Source: Vibrio sp. NTOU-M3
Lineage (GTDB): Bacteria > Pseudomonadota > Gammaproteobacteria > Enterobacterales > Vibrionaceae
Direction of reading: 5' to 3'
Assembly: GCF_040869035.1 (NCBI RefSeq)
Contig: NZ_CP162100.1
Coordinates: 2,728,001 to 2,792,000 of the forward strand
Length of the DNA: 64,000 bases
Shown here: positions 1 to 9,533 of the stretch, piece by piece
Layout of the letters: each line of letters starts with the position of its first letter
Position numbering within the stretch: the stretch's first letter is position 1
Translations under genes and position numbers: made by a program
The notes under the pieces: model-generated
Databases searched by the model: none
What the model was told of the DNA's origin: nothing
The model's input: the letters and a program-made list of their open reading frames with translations, nothing else

Positions 1-1834
1 CCATGTCACCAATACGTTGGAAACCGAACATTGAGTAGTAGATGTAGAACGGGATCATTGGCAGATCGTTTGTGCTGTAAGAAGTAGCAGCAGCAACCCA
101 AGATGCCATTGAACCTAGTTCGTTGATACCTTCTTGAAGAACTTGGCCTGATGTTGCTTCTTTGTAGTAAGAAACGATGCCTTTATCTTCAGGTGTGTAT
201 TCTTGACCGTCTGGGTTGTAGATACCCACTTGACGGAATAGACCTTCCATACCGAACGTACGCGCTTCATCACAGATGATAGGAACGATGTTCTTACCGA
301 TGTTCTTGTCTTTAAGCAGGATGTTCAACGTACGTACGTAAGCCATAGTCGTTGAGATTTCACGCTTCTGAGCACCAAGTAGAGGAGCAAACTCTTCTAG
401 CTCAGGTACTTTGAACTCTTGTGTGAACTTAGGTAGACGCTGTGGCGTGTAACCTTTCAGAGCTTTACGACGAGCATGTAGGTATTCGTACTCAGCAGAA
501 CCTTCTTCCAGTTTTAGGTAAGGCAGTTCAGCTACTTTCTCATCAGAAAGAATGTCTTGCAGACCTAGACGATCACGTAGGTATTGTACGTGAGTCATGT
601 CCATCTTCTTAACACCGTGAGCGATGTTCTTACCTTCAGCCGCTTCACCCATGCCGTAACCTTTAACAGTCTTAGCTAGGATTACTGTTGGCTTGCCGTT
701 TGTTTCTTTTGCATTGTTAAATGCAGCAAACAGCTTAGAAGAATCGTGACCACCACGCTTCAATTCGAAGATTTGGTCGTCAGTCATGTCTGCAACTAGT
801 GCAGCAGTCTCAGGGTACTTACCAAAGAAGTGCTCACGTACGTATGCGCCATCTTTAGATTTGAATGTTTGGTAGTCGCCATCGATCGTTTCGTTCATAA
901 GCTGTAGTAGCTTACCAGTCGTATCTTTAGCTAGTAGCGCATCCCAGTTGTTACCCCAGATAACTTTAACTACGTTCCAACCTGCACCTTTGAATAGACC
1001 TTCAAGTTCTTGAATGATCTTGCCGTTACCCATTACAGGGCCATCTAGACGCTGAAGGTTACAGTTGATTAGGAAACATAGGTTGTCTAGTTTCTCACGC
1101 GCAGCGAAAGAAATTGCACCACGTGATTCTGGCTCATCCATCTCACCGTCGCCTAGGAAAGCGTAGACACGTTGAGCAGATGTATCTTTAAGGCCACGGC
1201 CGTTTAGGTACTTAAGGAAACGTGCTTGGTAAATAGCAGAGATAGGACCAAGACCCATAGATACTGTTGGGAACTGCCAGAACTCAGGCATCAGTTTAGG
1301 GTGTGGGTATGAAGGAACACCTTTACCGTCTACTTCTTGACGGAAGTTATCTAGCTGCTCTTCAGTTAGACGACCTTCAACGAATGCACGAGAGTAGATA
1401 CCCGGTGAGATGTGACCTTGGTAGTAAACTAGATCGCCACCGTCCGTCTCGTTTGGAGCACGGAAGAAGTGGTTGAAACAAACTTCGTAGAACGCTGCTG
1501 CTGACTGGTAAGAAGCCATGTGACCACCTAGGTCTAGGTCTTTCTTAGAAGCACGCAATACGATCATGATTGCGTTCCAGCGAATAATCGAACGAATACG
1601 ACGCTCAAGAGTTACGTCACCAGGGTAAGCTGGTTCTTGTGCAGCTGGAATCGTGTTGATGTAGTTTGTGTTGATGCCAGTTGGCATATCAACGCCGTCT
1701 AGACGTGCTTTTTCTAGAACGGTTTCTAGTAGAAACTGTGCACGTTCTACACCTTCTTCACGAACAACGGATTCAAGGGCTTGTAGCCAATCTTGAGTTT
1801 CCAGTGCATCTACGTCATGCTTCATGTCAGACAT
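1..1834 (-). CDS. aceE: Pyruvate dehydrogenase E1 component, N-terminal 611 residues (cut by window edge)
   Basis: Thiamine-diphosphate-dependent E1 subunit of the cytosolic pyruvate dehydrogenase complex; it decarboxylates pyruvate and acetylates the lipoyl groups of E2. The reading frame is open from the ATG at 1834 to the window edge, about two thirds of the usual 887 residues. It starts MSDMKHDVDALETQDW and contains the TPP/Mg motif GDGEMDEPES followed about 30 residues later by NCNLQ, the homodimeric E1 type. It lies 50 bp behind pdhR on the same strand, the usual pdhR-aceE-aceF-lpd order, so it is probably co-transcribed with pdhR and also repressed by PdhR. The 3' end is outside the window. 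Confidence 0.97.
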   Translation of the reverse strand, partial: MSDMKHDVDALETQDWLQALESVVREEGVERAQFLLETVLEKARLDGVDMPTGINTNYINTIPAAQEPAYPGDVTLERRIRSIIRWNAIMIVLRASKKDLDLGGHMASYQSAAAFYEVCFNHFFRAPNETDGGDLVYYQGHISPGIYSRAFVEGRLTEEQLDNFRQEVDGKGVPSYPHPKLMPEFWQFPTVSMGLGPISAIYQARFLKYLNGRGLKDTSAQRVYAFLGDGEMDEPESRGAISFAAREKLDNLCFLINCNLQRLDGPVMGNGKIIQELEGLFKGAGWNVVKVIWGNNWDALLAKDTTGKLLQLMNETIDGDYQTFKSKDGAYVREHFFGKYPETAALVADMTDDQIFELKRGGHDSSKLFAAFNNAKETNGKPTVILAKTVKGYGMGEAAEGKNIAHGVKKMDMTHVQYLRDRLGLQDILSDEKVAELPYLKLEEGSAEYEYLHARRKALKGYTPQRLPKFTQEFKVPELEEFAPLLGAQKREISTTMAYVRTLNILLKDKNIGKNIVPIICDEARTFGMEGLFRQVGIYNPDGQEYTPEDKGIVSYYKEATSGQVLQEGINELGSMASWVAAATSYSTNDLPMIPFYIYYSMFGFQRIGDM

Positions 1835-1884
1835 GGCGATCTATCCTTCTGTTGGTTGGATCTAGTTACTTAAGTAACGCTTCT

Positions 1885-2652
1885 TTATGAATCGTTACCT
1901 TGCTGAATTCGACGCAAAGAACGCTCTCGTCGAGACTCTTCACGAGTCAAATCCAACAATGTTTCTTCAATATAAGCCAAATGTGAATGACACATTTCAC
2001 GCGCCTGTTCAGGCTGACCAGAAACGATCGCTTCAACAATATTGGCTCGGTGTTTACTTACTTTCTCGACCACTTCATCGCGGCGATGTAAGAGCTTTAA
2101 ATTCTGTAAGATATTTTGCTCTAGCAGTGGCGCCAAGCTTCGAACAATGTGAAGAAGAACCACGTTATGTGCCGCTTCCGTCAAAGCGATCAGAAACTGC
2201 ATGACCGCAGTAGCTTCACCTTCAATGTTCTTATTTTCTTGAGCGCTACTGATTGTTTTCAAGCACGCTTGAATACGAGCAAAATCTTCGTCGGTACCAC
2301 GTAAAGCAGCAAAATACGCAGAAATACCTTCCATCGCATGACGCGTTTCCAGTAGATCCAGCTGAGTTTCCGAGTGGCTAGACAATAAATTTAGCAGAGG
2401 ATCAGAAAAGCTTGTCCAGATGTTCTCACTAACAAACGTCCCCCCACCTTGTCGGCGAGTAAGAAGTTTTTTTGCTTCCAAGCGTTGAATAGCTTCACGA
2501 ATCGAAGGGCGAGAAACATCGAACTGCTTTGCCAGTTCGCGCTCTGGTGGCAACTGCTGCCCCGGAGACAATGTTCCTTCCACAATCAACCGTTCTAATT
2601 CTTGCTCGATAACATCTGAGAGCTTTGGCTGACGAATCCTTTGATAAGCCAT
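1885..2652 (-). CDS. pdhR: PdhR, GntR/FadR-family repressor of the pyruvate dehydrogenase operon
   Basis: Pyruvate-sensing transcriptional repressor, 255 aa, normal length. An N-terminal GntR winged helix-turn-helix (residues about 8-75, with [20 protein letters not shown] and the wing RRQGGGTFV) is followed by an all-helical FCD ligand domain (about 90-235) that binds pyruvate in the family. The start [16 protein letters not shown] matches other PdhR proteins. It is first in the pdhR-aceE operon. A perfect PdhR palindrome sits 30 bp upstream of the start and a second about 138 bp further up, so autoregulation is expected. Pyruvate binding would release DNA and raise complex synthesis. Confidence 0.97.
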   Translation of the reverse strand: MAYQRIRQPKLSDVIEQELERLIVEGTLSPGQQLPPERELAKQFDVSRPSIREAIQRLEAKKLLTRRQGGGTFVSENIWTSFSDPLLNLLSSHSETQLDLLETRHAMEGISAYFAALRGTDEDFARIQACLKTISSAQENKNIEGEATAVMQFLIALTEAAHNVVLLHIVRSLAPLLEQNILQNLKLLHRRDEVVEKVSKHRANIVEAIVSGQPEQAREMCHSHLAYIEETLLDLTREESRRERSLRRIQQGNDS

Positions 2653-2681
2653 AATTTATTGTTCTTTTACTCTTTGCTGGC

Positions 2682-2698
2682 AATTGGTAATACCAATT
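2682..2698. promoter_or_regulatory. PdhR operator, proximal
   Basis: Perfect inverted repeat aattggt-aat-accaatt (7-bp arms, 3-bp spacer) 30 bp upstream of the pdhR start. It fits the known PdhR consensus ATTGGTnnnACCAAT. Site seen directly; binding by this PdhR is inferred. Confidence 0.9.
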
Positions 2699-2818
2699 TT
2701 AAGATGGGGCTGAAATTAACATAATTAAAACGTCAGTGTCCAGCCAAAAATTGACCCAAATCATAGAATGAGCCACAGCTCAACACTTTGATAACAATAG
2801 TTGATTAAAACAGCAAAG

Positions 2819-2837
2819 TAATTGGTATTACCAATTA
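2819..2837. promoter_or_regulatory. PdhR operator, distal
   Basis: Perfect inverted repeat taattggt-att-accaatta (8-bp arms) 138 bp, centre to centre, upstream of the proximal site. No plus-strand gene lies behind it before recJ, so it most likely acts on the pdhR promoter, perhaps by looping or by covering an upstream promoter. Confidence 0.85.
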
Positions 2838-2965
2838 CAAAATATAAACAGACAAGAGATTATCGGGCCAGATATCACATTAATTAGCATTTTTTAAAGA
2901 AAAATGACGAATTACTTATCGATGTGGATAGGAGAAGATGGCAAGGTGAAAATTTTGTGACAGGC

Positions 2966-2999
2966 AAAAGAAAACCGACTGCAAAAGAGTCGGCTTTAT
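2966..2999 (-). terminator. Rho-independent terminator of recJ
   Basis: On the minus strand a stem CCGACT/AGTCGG with a 7-nt loop is followed by TTTTCTTTT. It lies about 80 bp beyond the recJ stop and closes the xerD-dsbC-recJ cluster. Confidence 0.8.
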
Positions 3000-3076
3000 T
3001 GAACTCATTGATATCTCTCTGTTGAGTCTCAGTTTTGTAAGCAACACTGGCTTAAGCAATACGCATCTGTATCCAG

Positions 3077-4813
3077 CTAGCGAGCTTCTATATGCTCAAT
3101 CATTAACTGCAATGACTGATTACCACGAAACTCATTAATATCGAGTTTGTAAGCAAGGCGTACAGTTTTGACTGAAGCATCCGGCCAGCGGCGTAAATCA
3201 ATATTAAAGGCAATGCCATCAATCATAATGTTTGTTGGATGACCTTTGAAAAGTGGCTCCAACATCAACTTAAGATGCTTTTCCCCCACCAATTTCTGAT
3301 GCAACACTTTGAATTCACCATCAAAAACAGGCTCTGGAAATGCTTGCCCCCATGGGCCACCAGCACGAAGCATTTCTGCAACCGTCATCGAAAACTCTTC
3401 TGGTTTTAGCTCACCATCAGAAAGAATGACGCCTTTCAATAACGCTTCATCAAGATCTTGTTTCACCGCTTGGTTAAATAGCTGTGTAAAACGCTCAAAA
3501 TCTTTCTCTAAGATCGTCAAACCCGCTGCCATCGCATGACCACCAAATTTAATGATCAAGCCGGGGTTTTGCGTATCTATACGATCTAACGTATCGCGCA
3601 TATGCAAACCAGGGATCGAGCGGCATGACCCTTTAATTGAACCTTCACCACCATCAGCAAATGCAATCACAGGACGATGAAATTTATCCTTAATGCGGGA
3701 AGCTAAGATACCGATGACGCCTTGATGCCAATCACGTTGAAACAACACCAATCCATGCGGCATATCGTTCTCACCAAACTGCAGACGCTCACAAATCGCC
3801 ATCGCCTCTTGCTTCATGCCTTCTTCAATCTCTTTACGAGTTTGATTTAAACCGTCCAGTTCACTCGCCATTCTTCGCGCAGCATGAATGTTGTTACTCA
3901 TCAAAAGTTCAACACCAAAAGACATATCATCCAAACGGCCAGCGGCATTGATCCTTGGACCTAACGCGAATCCGAAATCAGAGGCAACTAAGCGGCGAGC
4001 ATCGCGCTTTGCTACTTCAATCAAAGCCTGAATGCCCGGACGAGCCTTACCCGCGCGAATACGCTGCAGCCCTTGGTGTACCAAAATGCGATTATTTTCA
4101 TCCAGAGGCACTACATCAGCAACGGTACCCAAAGCAACTAAGTCAATCAGTTCCATCAATTTAGGCTCCGGCATGCCTTGCTCGGCAAACCAACCTATTT
4201 TGCGCATATGAACGCAGAGTGCCATCATCAAGTAAAAAGCAACACCAACACCAGCCAAGGCTTTAGAAGGAAAGTCACAACTGTGCAGATTTGGATTTAC
4301 CATGGCATCCACTTGTGGCAGTTCATGCCCAGGAAGGTGATGATCCGTCACCAGAACGGTTAGCCCTTGCTCTTTTGCATAACGAACCCCTTCAATTGAA
4401 GAGACACCATTATCCACCGTCATGATCACTTCTGCGCCAATCTCAATCGCTTGATCGACCACTTCTGGGCTTAGGCCATATCCATCTTCGAATCGGTTTG
4501 GTACCAAATAATCCACATTATTAGAACCAAGCATACGTAAGGCAAGCACAGACAAAGCAGAGCTGGTTGCACCATCGGCATCAAAGTCGCCAACCACAAT
4601 AATGCGTTTGTTTTGCTGTAAAGCATCAAACAGCAACGTCACCGCAGCGTCTATACCCCCAAGCTTTTGATAGGAATGCAGCGCCTTAGCCGCCTTTTCG
4701 AGCTGCTCGACATTATTGATACCGCGGTTGATGTAAATGCGTTTGAGTAACGGAGGGATACTATCTGGAAGCGTAGTTAAATCGGCTTCTGGGCGACGTT
4801 GAATTTCAATCAT
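3077..4813 (-). CDS. recJ: RecJ, single-strand-specific 5'-3' exonuclease
   Basis: DHH-family exonuclease of recombination and mismatch/base-excision repair, degrading 5'-ended single strands. The protein has the DHH-superfamily motifs GDFDADGATSS (near residue 75), VDNGVSS, VTDHHLPGH (near 157), then a DHHA1 domain with GGHAMAAG and a C-terminal OB domain. The frame is open back to an ATG at 4846, but that codon lies at the edge of a terminator hairpin after dsbC; ATG 4813 (578 aa, MIEIQRRPEADL) or 4819 is the better start, E. coli RecJ being 577. The upstream ribosome-binding sequence is weak. Third gene of xerD-dsbC-recJ, as in E. coli. Confidence 0.95.
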   Translation of the reverse strand: MIEIQRRPEADLTTLPDSIPPLLKRIYINRGINNVEQLEKAAKALHSYQKLGGIDAAVTLLFDALQQNKRIIVVGDFDADGATSSALSVLALRMLGSNNVDYLVPNRFEDGYGLSPEVVDQAIEIGAEVIMTVDNGVSSIEGVRYAKEQGLTVLVTDHHLPGHELPQVDAMVNPNLHSCDFPSKALAGVGVAFYLMMALCVHMRKIGWFAEQGMPEPKLMELIDLVALGTVADVVPLDENNRILVHQGLQRIRAGKARPGIQALIEVAKRDARRLVASDFGFALGPRINAAGRLDDMSFGVELLMSNNIHAARRMASELDGLNQTRKEIEEGMKQEAMAICERLQFGENDMPHGLVLFQRDWHQGVIGILASRIKDKFHRPVIAFADGGEGSIKGSCRSIPGLHMRDTLDRIDTQNPGLIIKFGGHAMAAGLTILEKDFERFTQLFNQAVKQDLDEALLKGVILSDGELKPEEFSMTVAEMLRAGGPWGQAFPEPVFDGEFKVLHQKLVGEKHLKLMLEPLFKGHPTNIMIDGIAFNIDLRRWPDASVKTVRLAYKLDINEFRGNQSLQLMIEHIEAR

Positions 4814-4820
4814 AATCATT

Positions 4821-4844
4821 AAAAAAGGGCCTTCAATGAGGCCC
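4821..4844 (-). terminator. Terminator between dsbC and recJ
   Basis: Minus-strand stem GGGCCT/AGGCCC with a 6-nt loop and a run of six T, starting a few bases after the dsbC stop and ending just before the recJ start. It should reduce read-through into recJ. The 3' arm ends in GAAGG, which may double as the recJ ribosome-binding site. Confidence 0.75.
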
Positions 4845-4855
4845 ATGATGAGAAT

Positions 4856-5647
4856 TTATTGGATGGATTGCAAACGTTCTAGCAATTTCTCAGGAGGTAG
4901 GTAACCACCGACCATCTCGCCATTAGGGAGGAAAATTGCTGGCGTTCCACTAATACCAAGCTCTTTACCTAGCTGATAGTGCTGCTTAATAGTGCTCTGG
5001 CATTGCGCAAAGTTCTCACCTTTCTCCGGCATAACACGGTTAATTTTCGCATCATGCATTGCAGATTTTGGCTCCGATGAACACCAAATTGCAGCCATTT
5101 GATCCGCAACAGGGCTTACGCCACCTTGGCGTGGAAATGCAAGGTAACGAATTGTAATACCTAGATCATTGTATTCTTTCATTTCGCTATGCAAGCGCAC
5201 GCAATAGCCACATGTAATGTCAGTAAATACCGTGACCACATATTTCTCATTCTCTGCTTTGAACTCAATCATGCTGTCTTGCAGTTTAGCAAGCTTCTCA
5301 ACATTAAGTGGCGCCTGACGTTTAGCCACTACATCAACATATTGACCATCATCAGCCAAGCTAAAGAGTGTACCCGCAATGAAGAACTTACCATCAGGTG
5401 ACGCGTATAGTGGGCCGCCGGAAGTTTGTACTTCAACTAATCCTTCGATCTCTGAAGGGATCACATCCTCGACGTTTAAGCGTAATTTGCTAAAACGCTC
5501 AATCAGCTCTTCTTTATTAAATTCGCTTGCCTGCGTTGCGACTGGTGCTGCTGTCGCCTTAACTTGTTCTTGGTTCGTATCGTCAGCATTACAAGCGGCG
5601 ACAAAAAGTGGTAATGCCAATATGGGTAGTCGGCGTAGTACGCTCAT
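4856..5647 (-). CDS. dsbC: DsbC, disulfide bond isomerase, with a lipobox-like signal peptide
   Basis: Periplasmic protein-disulfide isomerase; reduced by DsbD and reshuffling wrong disulfides. I start it at ATG 5647 (MSVLRRLPILALPLFVAAC), which has a GGAAG ribosome-binding site; the ATG at 5665 would overlap xerD. The 263-aa product has an N-terminal dimerisation domain, then a thioredoxin fold with active-site CGYC (C146/C149) and the cis-proline loop SGTPAIFLPNG. The signal peptide ends in VAAC, which looks like a lipobox with Cys19; classical DsbC is soluble, so this protein might be membrane-anchored. It lies 14 bp after xerD. Confidence 0.93.
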   Translation of the reverse strand: MSVLRRLPILALPLFVAACNADDTNQEQVKATAAPVATQASEFNKEELIERFSKLRLNVEDVIPSEIEGLVEVQTSGGPLYASPDGKFFIAGTLFSLADDGQYVDVVAKRQAPLNVEKLAKLQDSMIEFKAENEKYVVTVFTDITCGYCVRLHSEMKEYNDLGITIRYLAFPRQGGVSPVADQMAAIWCSSEPKSAMHDAKINRVMPEKGENFAQCQSTIKQHYQLGKELGISGTPAIFLPNGEMVGGYLPPEKLLERLQSIQ

Positions 5648-5661
5648 TAATTTCTTCCTTA

Positions 5662-6570
5662 TCAAGCCCTTGGATGGTGCTCACTATGAATTTGTTTAAG
5701 CCTTTCGGTGGCTACATGAGTATAAATTTGTGTTGTCGATAAGTCACTATGCCCCAATAGCATCTGCACCACACGTAAGTCCGCCCCATAATTTAATAAA
5801 TGGGTGGCAAAAGCATGCCTCAATACGTGAGGAGAAAGCTGTTCACTATCGATCCCCGCCAAAACGGCATAATGCTTTATACGATGCCAAAAAGTCTGCC
5901 GCGTCATTTGACGAGCCCGTTTACTCGGAAACACCACATCAGATGTTTGCTCACCAAGCAATATTGACCGCCCTTCATGCAGAAAAGTTTCAATCCATTC
6001 AATGGCATTTTCTCCCATTGGGACCAAACGCTCTTTTCCGCCTTTACCCATAACGCGAACAACGCCTTGGCGTAAACTCATGTTTTCCATGGTTAAGCTA
6101 ACAAGTTCAGTAACACGAAGACCCGTAGCATAAAGTAATTCCAACATGGCTTTATCACGTAGCTCCATCGGATCATTAGGATCCGGCGCGTCCAGCAGCG
6201 CTTCAACCTGCGCTTCCGTCAGATCCTTAGGCAGTCGTTTAGGTAGCTTCGGACTGACTAACAGCGCACTGGGATCATCCGCGCGCAATTTTTCCCGATG
6301 CAAATATTGAAATAAACGACGGATCGCAGACAACATTCTAGCTCTGGATGTTTGTTTGTATCCAGCATCCACCAACCAAGTTTGATACTCCTGCAACCCA
6401 GACAAGCTAATGAAGTCCAGACGATAATTATGCTCCGTCATCCACTGCAGTAGCTTCACTAGATCATTACGATAAGATGCTAACGTGTTTTCAGACAAAC
6501 CACGTTCCATCCACATAGTATCGAGAAATTGTTCAATCAGCCCATGATCGGGCGAATTCATTTCAGACAC
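5662..6570 (-). CDS. xerD: XerD tyrosine recombinase, dimer resolution at dif
   Basis: Site-specific recombinase that works with XerC and FtsK at dif to resolve chromosome dimers. It has an N-terminal SAM-like core-binding domain (about 1-100) and a catalytic domain with ATGLRVTEL (first Arg), SPHVLRHAFATH (His-x-x-Arg) and the nucleophile Tyr in TTQIYTHVATE. Start: the frame is open to 6615, but a GTG at 6570 has AGAGG exactly 6 nt upstream, giving 302 aa; the first ATG at 6561 would give 299, the E. coli protein being 298. First gene of xerD-dsbC-recJ and divergent from fldB. Also the enzyme many IMEX phages use for integration. Confidence 0.96.
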   Translation of the reverse strand: MSEMNSPDHGLIEQFLDTMWMERGLSENTLASYRNDLVKLLQWMTEHNYRLDFISLSGLQEYQTWLVDAGYKQTSRARMLSAIRRLFQYLHREKLRADDPSALLVSPKLPKRLPKDLTEAQVEALLDAPDPNDPMELRDKAMLELLYATGLRVTELVSLTMENMSLRQGVVRVMGKGGKERLVPMGENAIEWIETFLHEGRSILLGEQTSDVVFPSKRARQMTRQTFWHRIKHYAVLAGIDSEQLSPHVLRHAFATHLLNYGADLRVVQMLLGHSDLSTTQIYTHVATERLKQIHSEHHPRA

Positions 6571-6723
6571 GACAAACCTCTGATATTTAATTCTTCGCCA
6601 ATGTAAGGGAGGCATAAAAACAAAGCCATAAAAAAATCGTTTTATACAGATAATCGCTGCATTCTTGTGTCATTTGTGGTTAGAATTCCCAACCCTGATT
6701 CCAATAATAGCGATGTAACAGAG

Positions 6724-7245
6724 ATGAAAATCGGTTTATTTTACGGTTCAACCACCTGCTATACCGAAATGGCAGCAGAAAAAATACGTGCCATCATCGG
6801 TGAAGAGCTGCTCGATATTCATAATGTCAAAACGTCAGATCTGAGCTTAATGAATGACTACGATTTGTTGATCCTCGGAATTTCAACGTGGGACTTTGGC
6901 GAAATACAAGAAGACTGGAACGAGCTATGGGATCAGGTCAGTGAATTATCACTTAAAGGCAAAACTGTTGCTCTTTTTGGCCTAGGCGATCAAGAAGGTT
7001 ACGGAGAGTGGTATCTTGATGCCATGGGTATGCTTCATGATGAAGTCATCAAAGCGGGCGCAAAGGTTATTGGTTATTGGCCAAATGACGAACATTATGA
7101 GTTTGAAGCTTCCAAAGCCCTCACGGCGGATGGCAGCCTTTTTGTTGGCTTGGCACTGGATGAAGACTCCCAATACGAACTCAGTGATGAACGCATCGCT
7201 ACTTGGGTTGAGCAGGTGCTCATCGAGTATCAAGAAACACTCTGA
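6724..7245 (+). CDS. fldB: Flavodoxin 2
   Basis: Small FMN electron carrier, 173 aa, identical in length to E. coli FldB. It starts [20 protein letters not shown], where GSTTCYT is the FMN-phosphate loop; the other flavin loops are [12 protein letters not shown] and [18 protein letters not shown] GDQEGYGEW. An in-frame GTG at 6667 would add 19 residues but family alignment favours ATG 6724. Divergent from xerD and convergent with ampD. In E. coli fldB belongs to the SoxRS oxidative-stress response; I see no clear SoxS box here. Confidence 0.96.
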   Translation: MKIGLFYGSTTCYTEMAAEKIRAIIGEELLDIHNVKTSDLSLMNDYDLLILGISTWDFGEIQEDWNELWDQVSELSLKGKTVALFGLGDQEGYGEWYLDAMGMLHDEVIKAGAKVIGYWPNDEHYEFEASKALTADGSLFVGLALDEDSQYELSDERIATWVEQVLIEYQETL

Positions 7246-7268
7246 GCTCAATCCCCGAGCGCTTTTCT

Positions 7269-7826
7269 CTAGGAACACAACCCTTTTTTAAAGCGAACCC
7301 AATCAAAGACGAGCCCCGGATCAGTTTTACGTAGCGGGGCTATATACTGATGTCCAGTAATTCGAGCGGGAGTGATCATCGGGTAACGGTGCTGAATTGC
7401 TCGTGTTAACTCGACTAACGCATCATATTGTGCCGCGGTGTAGGCAGTAAAATCATCCCCTTCCAACTCAATTCCTATCGAATAATCATTGCACTTTTCC
7501 CGCCCAGCAAAACTAGAAACACCTGCATGCCATGCTCTCCCTTGAAAAGGCACAAACTGCACCACTTCCCCATTTCGGCGAATAAGGCAATGAGCCGACA
7601 CTCCCATTTTATGAATCACTTTAAAGAAAGGATGCGCATCCGGATTCAATTTGCCTGTAAAAAACTGCTCAATATAAGGCCCACCAAATTGACCGGGCGG
7701 TAAACTGATGTTGTGAACCACCAGCAAAGAGATATCTTCATTATCGCTTCTTTGGTCATAAAATGGAGATGGTACATGTCGTGCGAGGCGATACCAACCT
7801 TGGTCATCAATCATATTGCTGCTCAT
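7269..7826 (-). CDS. ampD: AmpD, anhydro-N-acetylmuramyl-L-alanine amidase
   Basis: Cytosolic zinc amidase of cell-wall recycling; it cuts the stem peptide from 1,6-anhydroMurNAc peptides and thereby lowers the inducer of AmpR-type beta-lactamase control. The 185-aa protein has the family zinc ligands H38 (VVHN), H159 (TGHQY) and D169 (KTDPG) with catalytic E120 in GIELEG, all present. No signal peptide, in line with a cytosolic enzyme. Convergent with fldB, 23 bp apart, and divergent from nadC. Confidence 0.96.
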   Translation of the reverse strand: MSSNMIDDQGWYRLARHVPSPFYDQRSDNEDISLLVVHNISLPPGQFGGPYIEQFFTGKLNPDAHPFFKVIHKMGVSAHCLIRRNGEVVQFVPFQGRAWHAGVSSFAGREKCNDYSIGIELEGDDFTAYTAAQYDALVELTRAIQHRYPMITPARITGHQYIAPLRKTDPGLVFDWVRFKKGLCS

Positions 7827-7879
7827 TAACTTAACTAACTCTCTGATTTTATCCCTTTGGCAATGAAATGCGAGATTAA

Positions 7880-8848
<969 letters not shown>

Positions 8849-8921
8849 TAAATAAAAGAATGAAACCATAACGAATTTTCTCGTTTTAATCTGGAACTAA
8901 GTTCTTATTTTTTCAACAATT

Positions 8922-8948
8922 AAAGGGAGACATAGTCTCCTTTTTTTT
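8922..8948 (+). terminator. Terminator of nadC
   Basis: Stem GGAGAC/GTCTCC with an ATA loop, flanked by A and a run of eight T; about 75 bp after the nadC stop. The remaining 180 bp up to pilA should hold the pilA promoter; I could not pick out a convincing -24/-12 or -35/-10 pair. Confidence 0.85.
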
Positions 8949-9131
8949 GTCTCTTTTTCCTTACAATCGTGTCAGATTTTTGTTGAGGCTCGAAATAATT
9001 TGTCTGTTGAATGAAAACTCCACATTGATTTTCATAACTGACTCGCGGAGTATTTCCGAGTGAATTCATCTGCATATCAGCAACTTATATTCTCTCGCTA
9101 CTGTTGAGTTGCAATGAATGGAGAGTCAGAG

Positions 9132-9530
9132 ATGCAAACAAAACAAACTCGTAAACAAAAAGGTTTTACGTTAATTGAATTGATGATCGTAGTAGCTGTA
9201 ATTGGTGTACTTGCGGCGATTGCGATTCCTCAATATCAAAAATACGTTGAAAAAGGAGCTTTAGGTTCAGCACTTGCGACTGCAACCGCTCTTAAAACAA
9301 ATTACGAAGACTACCTAGCAATTAGTGGGGCAGCTCCTTCAACTTCTGCTGCAATTAACGCAACACCATTTAGCCTTGGAACCATATCTGTAACTTCTGG
9401 TGGTATTGCTGTAAATGTAACCAAAGGCGGTGGCTCCGGTAGCGGTATAACTCTAAATAGAAGCACGCAAGGCAATTGGAGCTGTACAGTTAGTTCAGCA
9501 AATAGTGTGAAGCTCAATGGTTGCTCATAG
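9132..9530 (+). CDS. pilA: Type IV pilin PilA
   Basis: Major type IVa pilin (ChiRP/PilA type), needed in vibrios for chitin binding, biofilm and DNA uptake. From ATG 9132, with GGAG 8 nt upstream, the prepilin is 132 aa: an 11-residue leader ending KQKG, then [20 protein letters not shown] with Glu at +5, the N-methylated hydrophobic helix. Two C-terminal cysteines (SCTVSS and NGCS) form the expected disulfide loop. The ATG at 9114 in frame is less likely. The globular part is rich in Gly, Ser and Thr, as in fast-evolving pilins. First gene of pilABCD, 3 bp before pilB. Confidence 0.95.
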   Translation: MQTKQTRKQKGFTLIELMIVVAVIGVLAAIAIPQYQKYVEKGALGSALATATALKTNYEDYLAISGAAPSTSAAINATPFSLGTISVTSGGIAVNVTKGGGSGSGITLNRSTQGNWSCTVSSANSVKLNGCS

Positions 9531-9533
9531 TTA

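Noticed and set aside
8949..9131. Sigma-54 promoter of pilA
   Set aside because: No convincing GG-N10-GC element found by eye.
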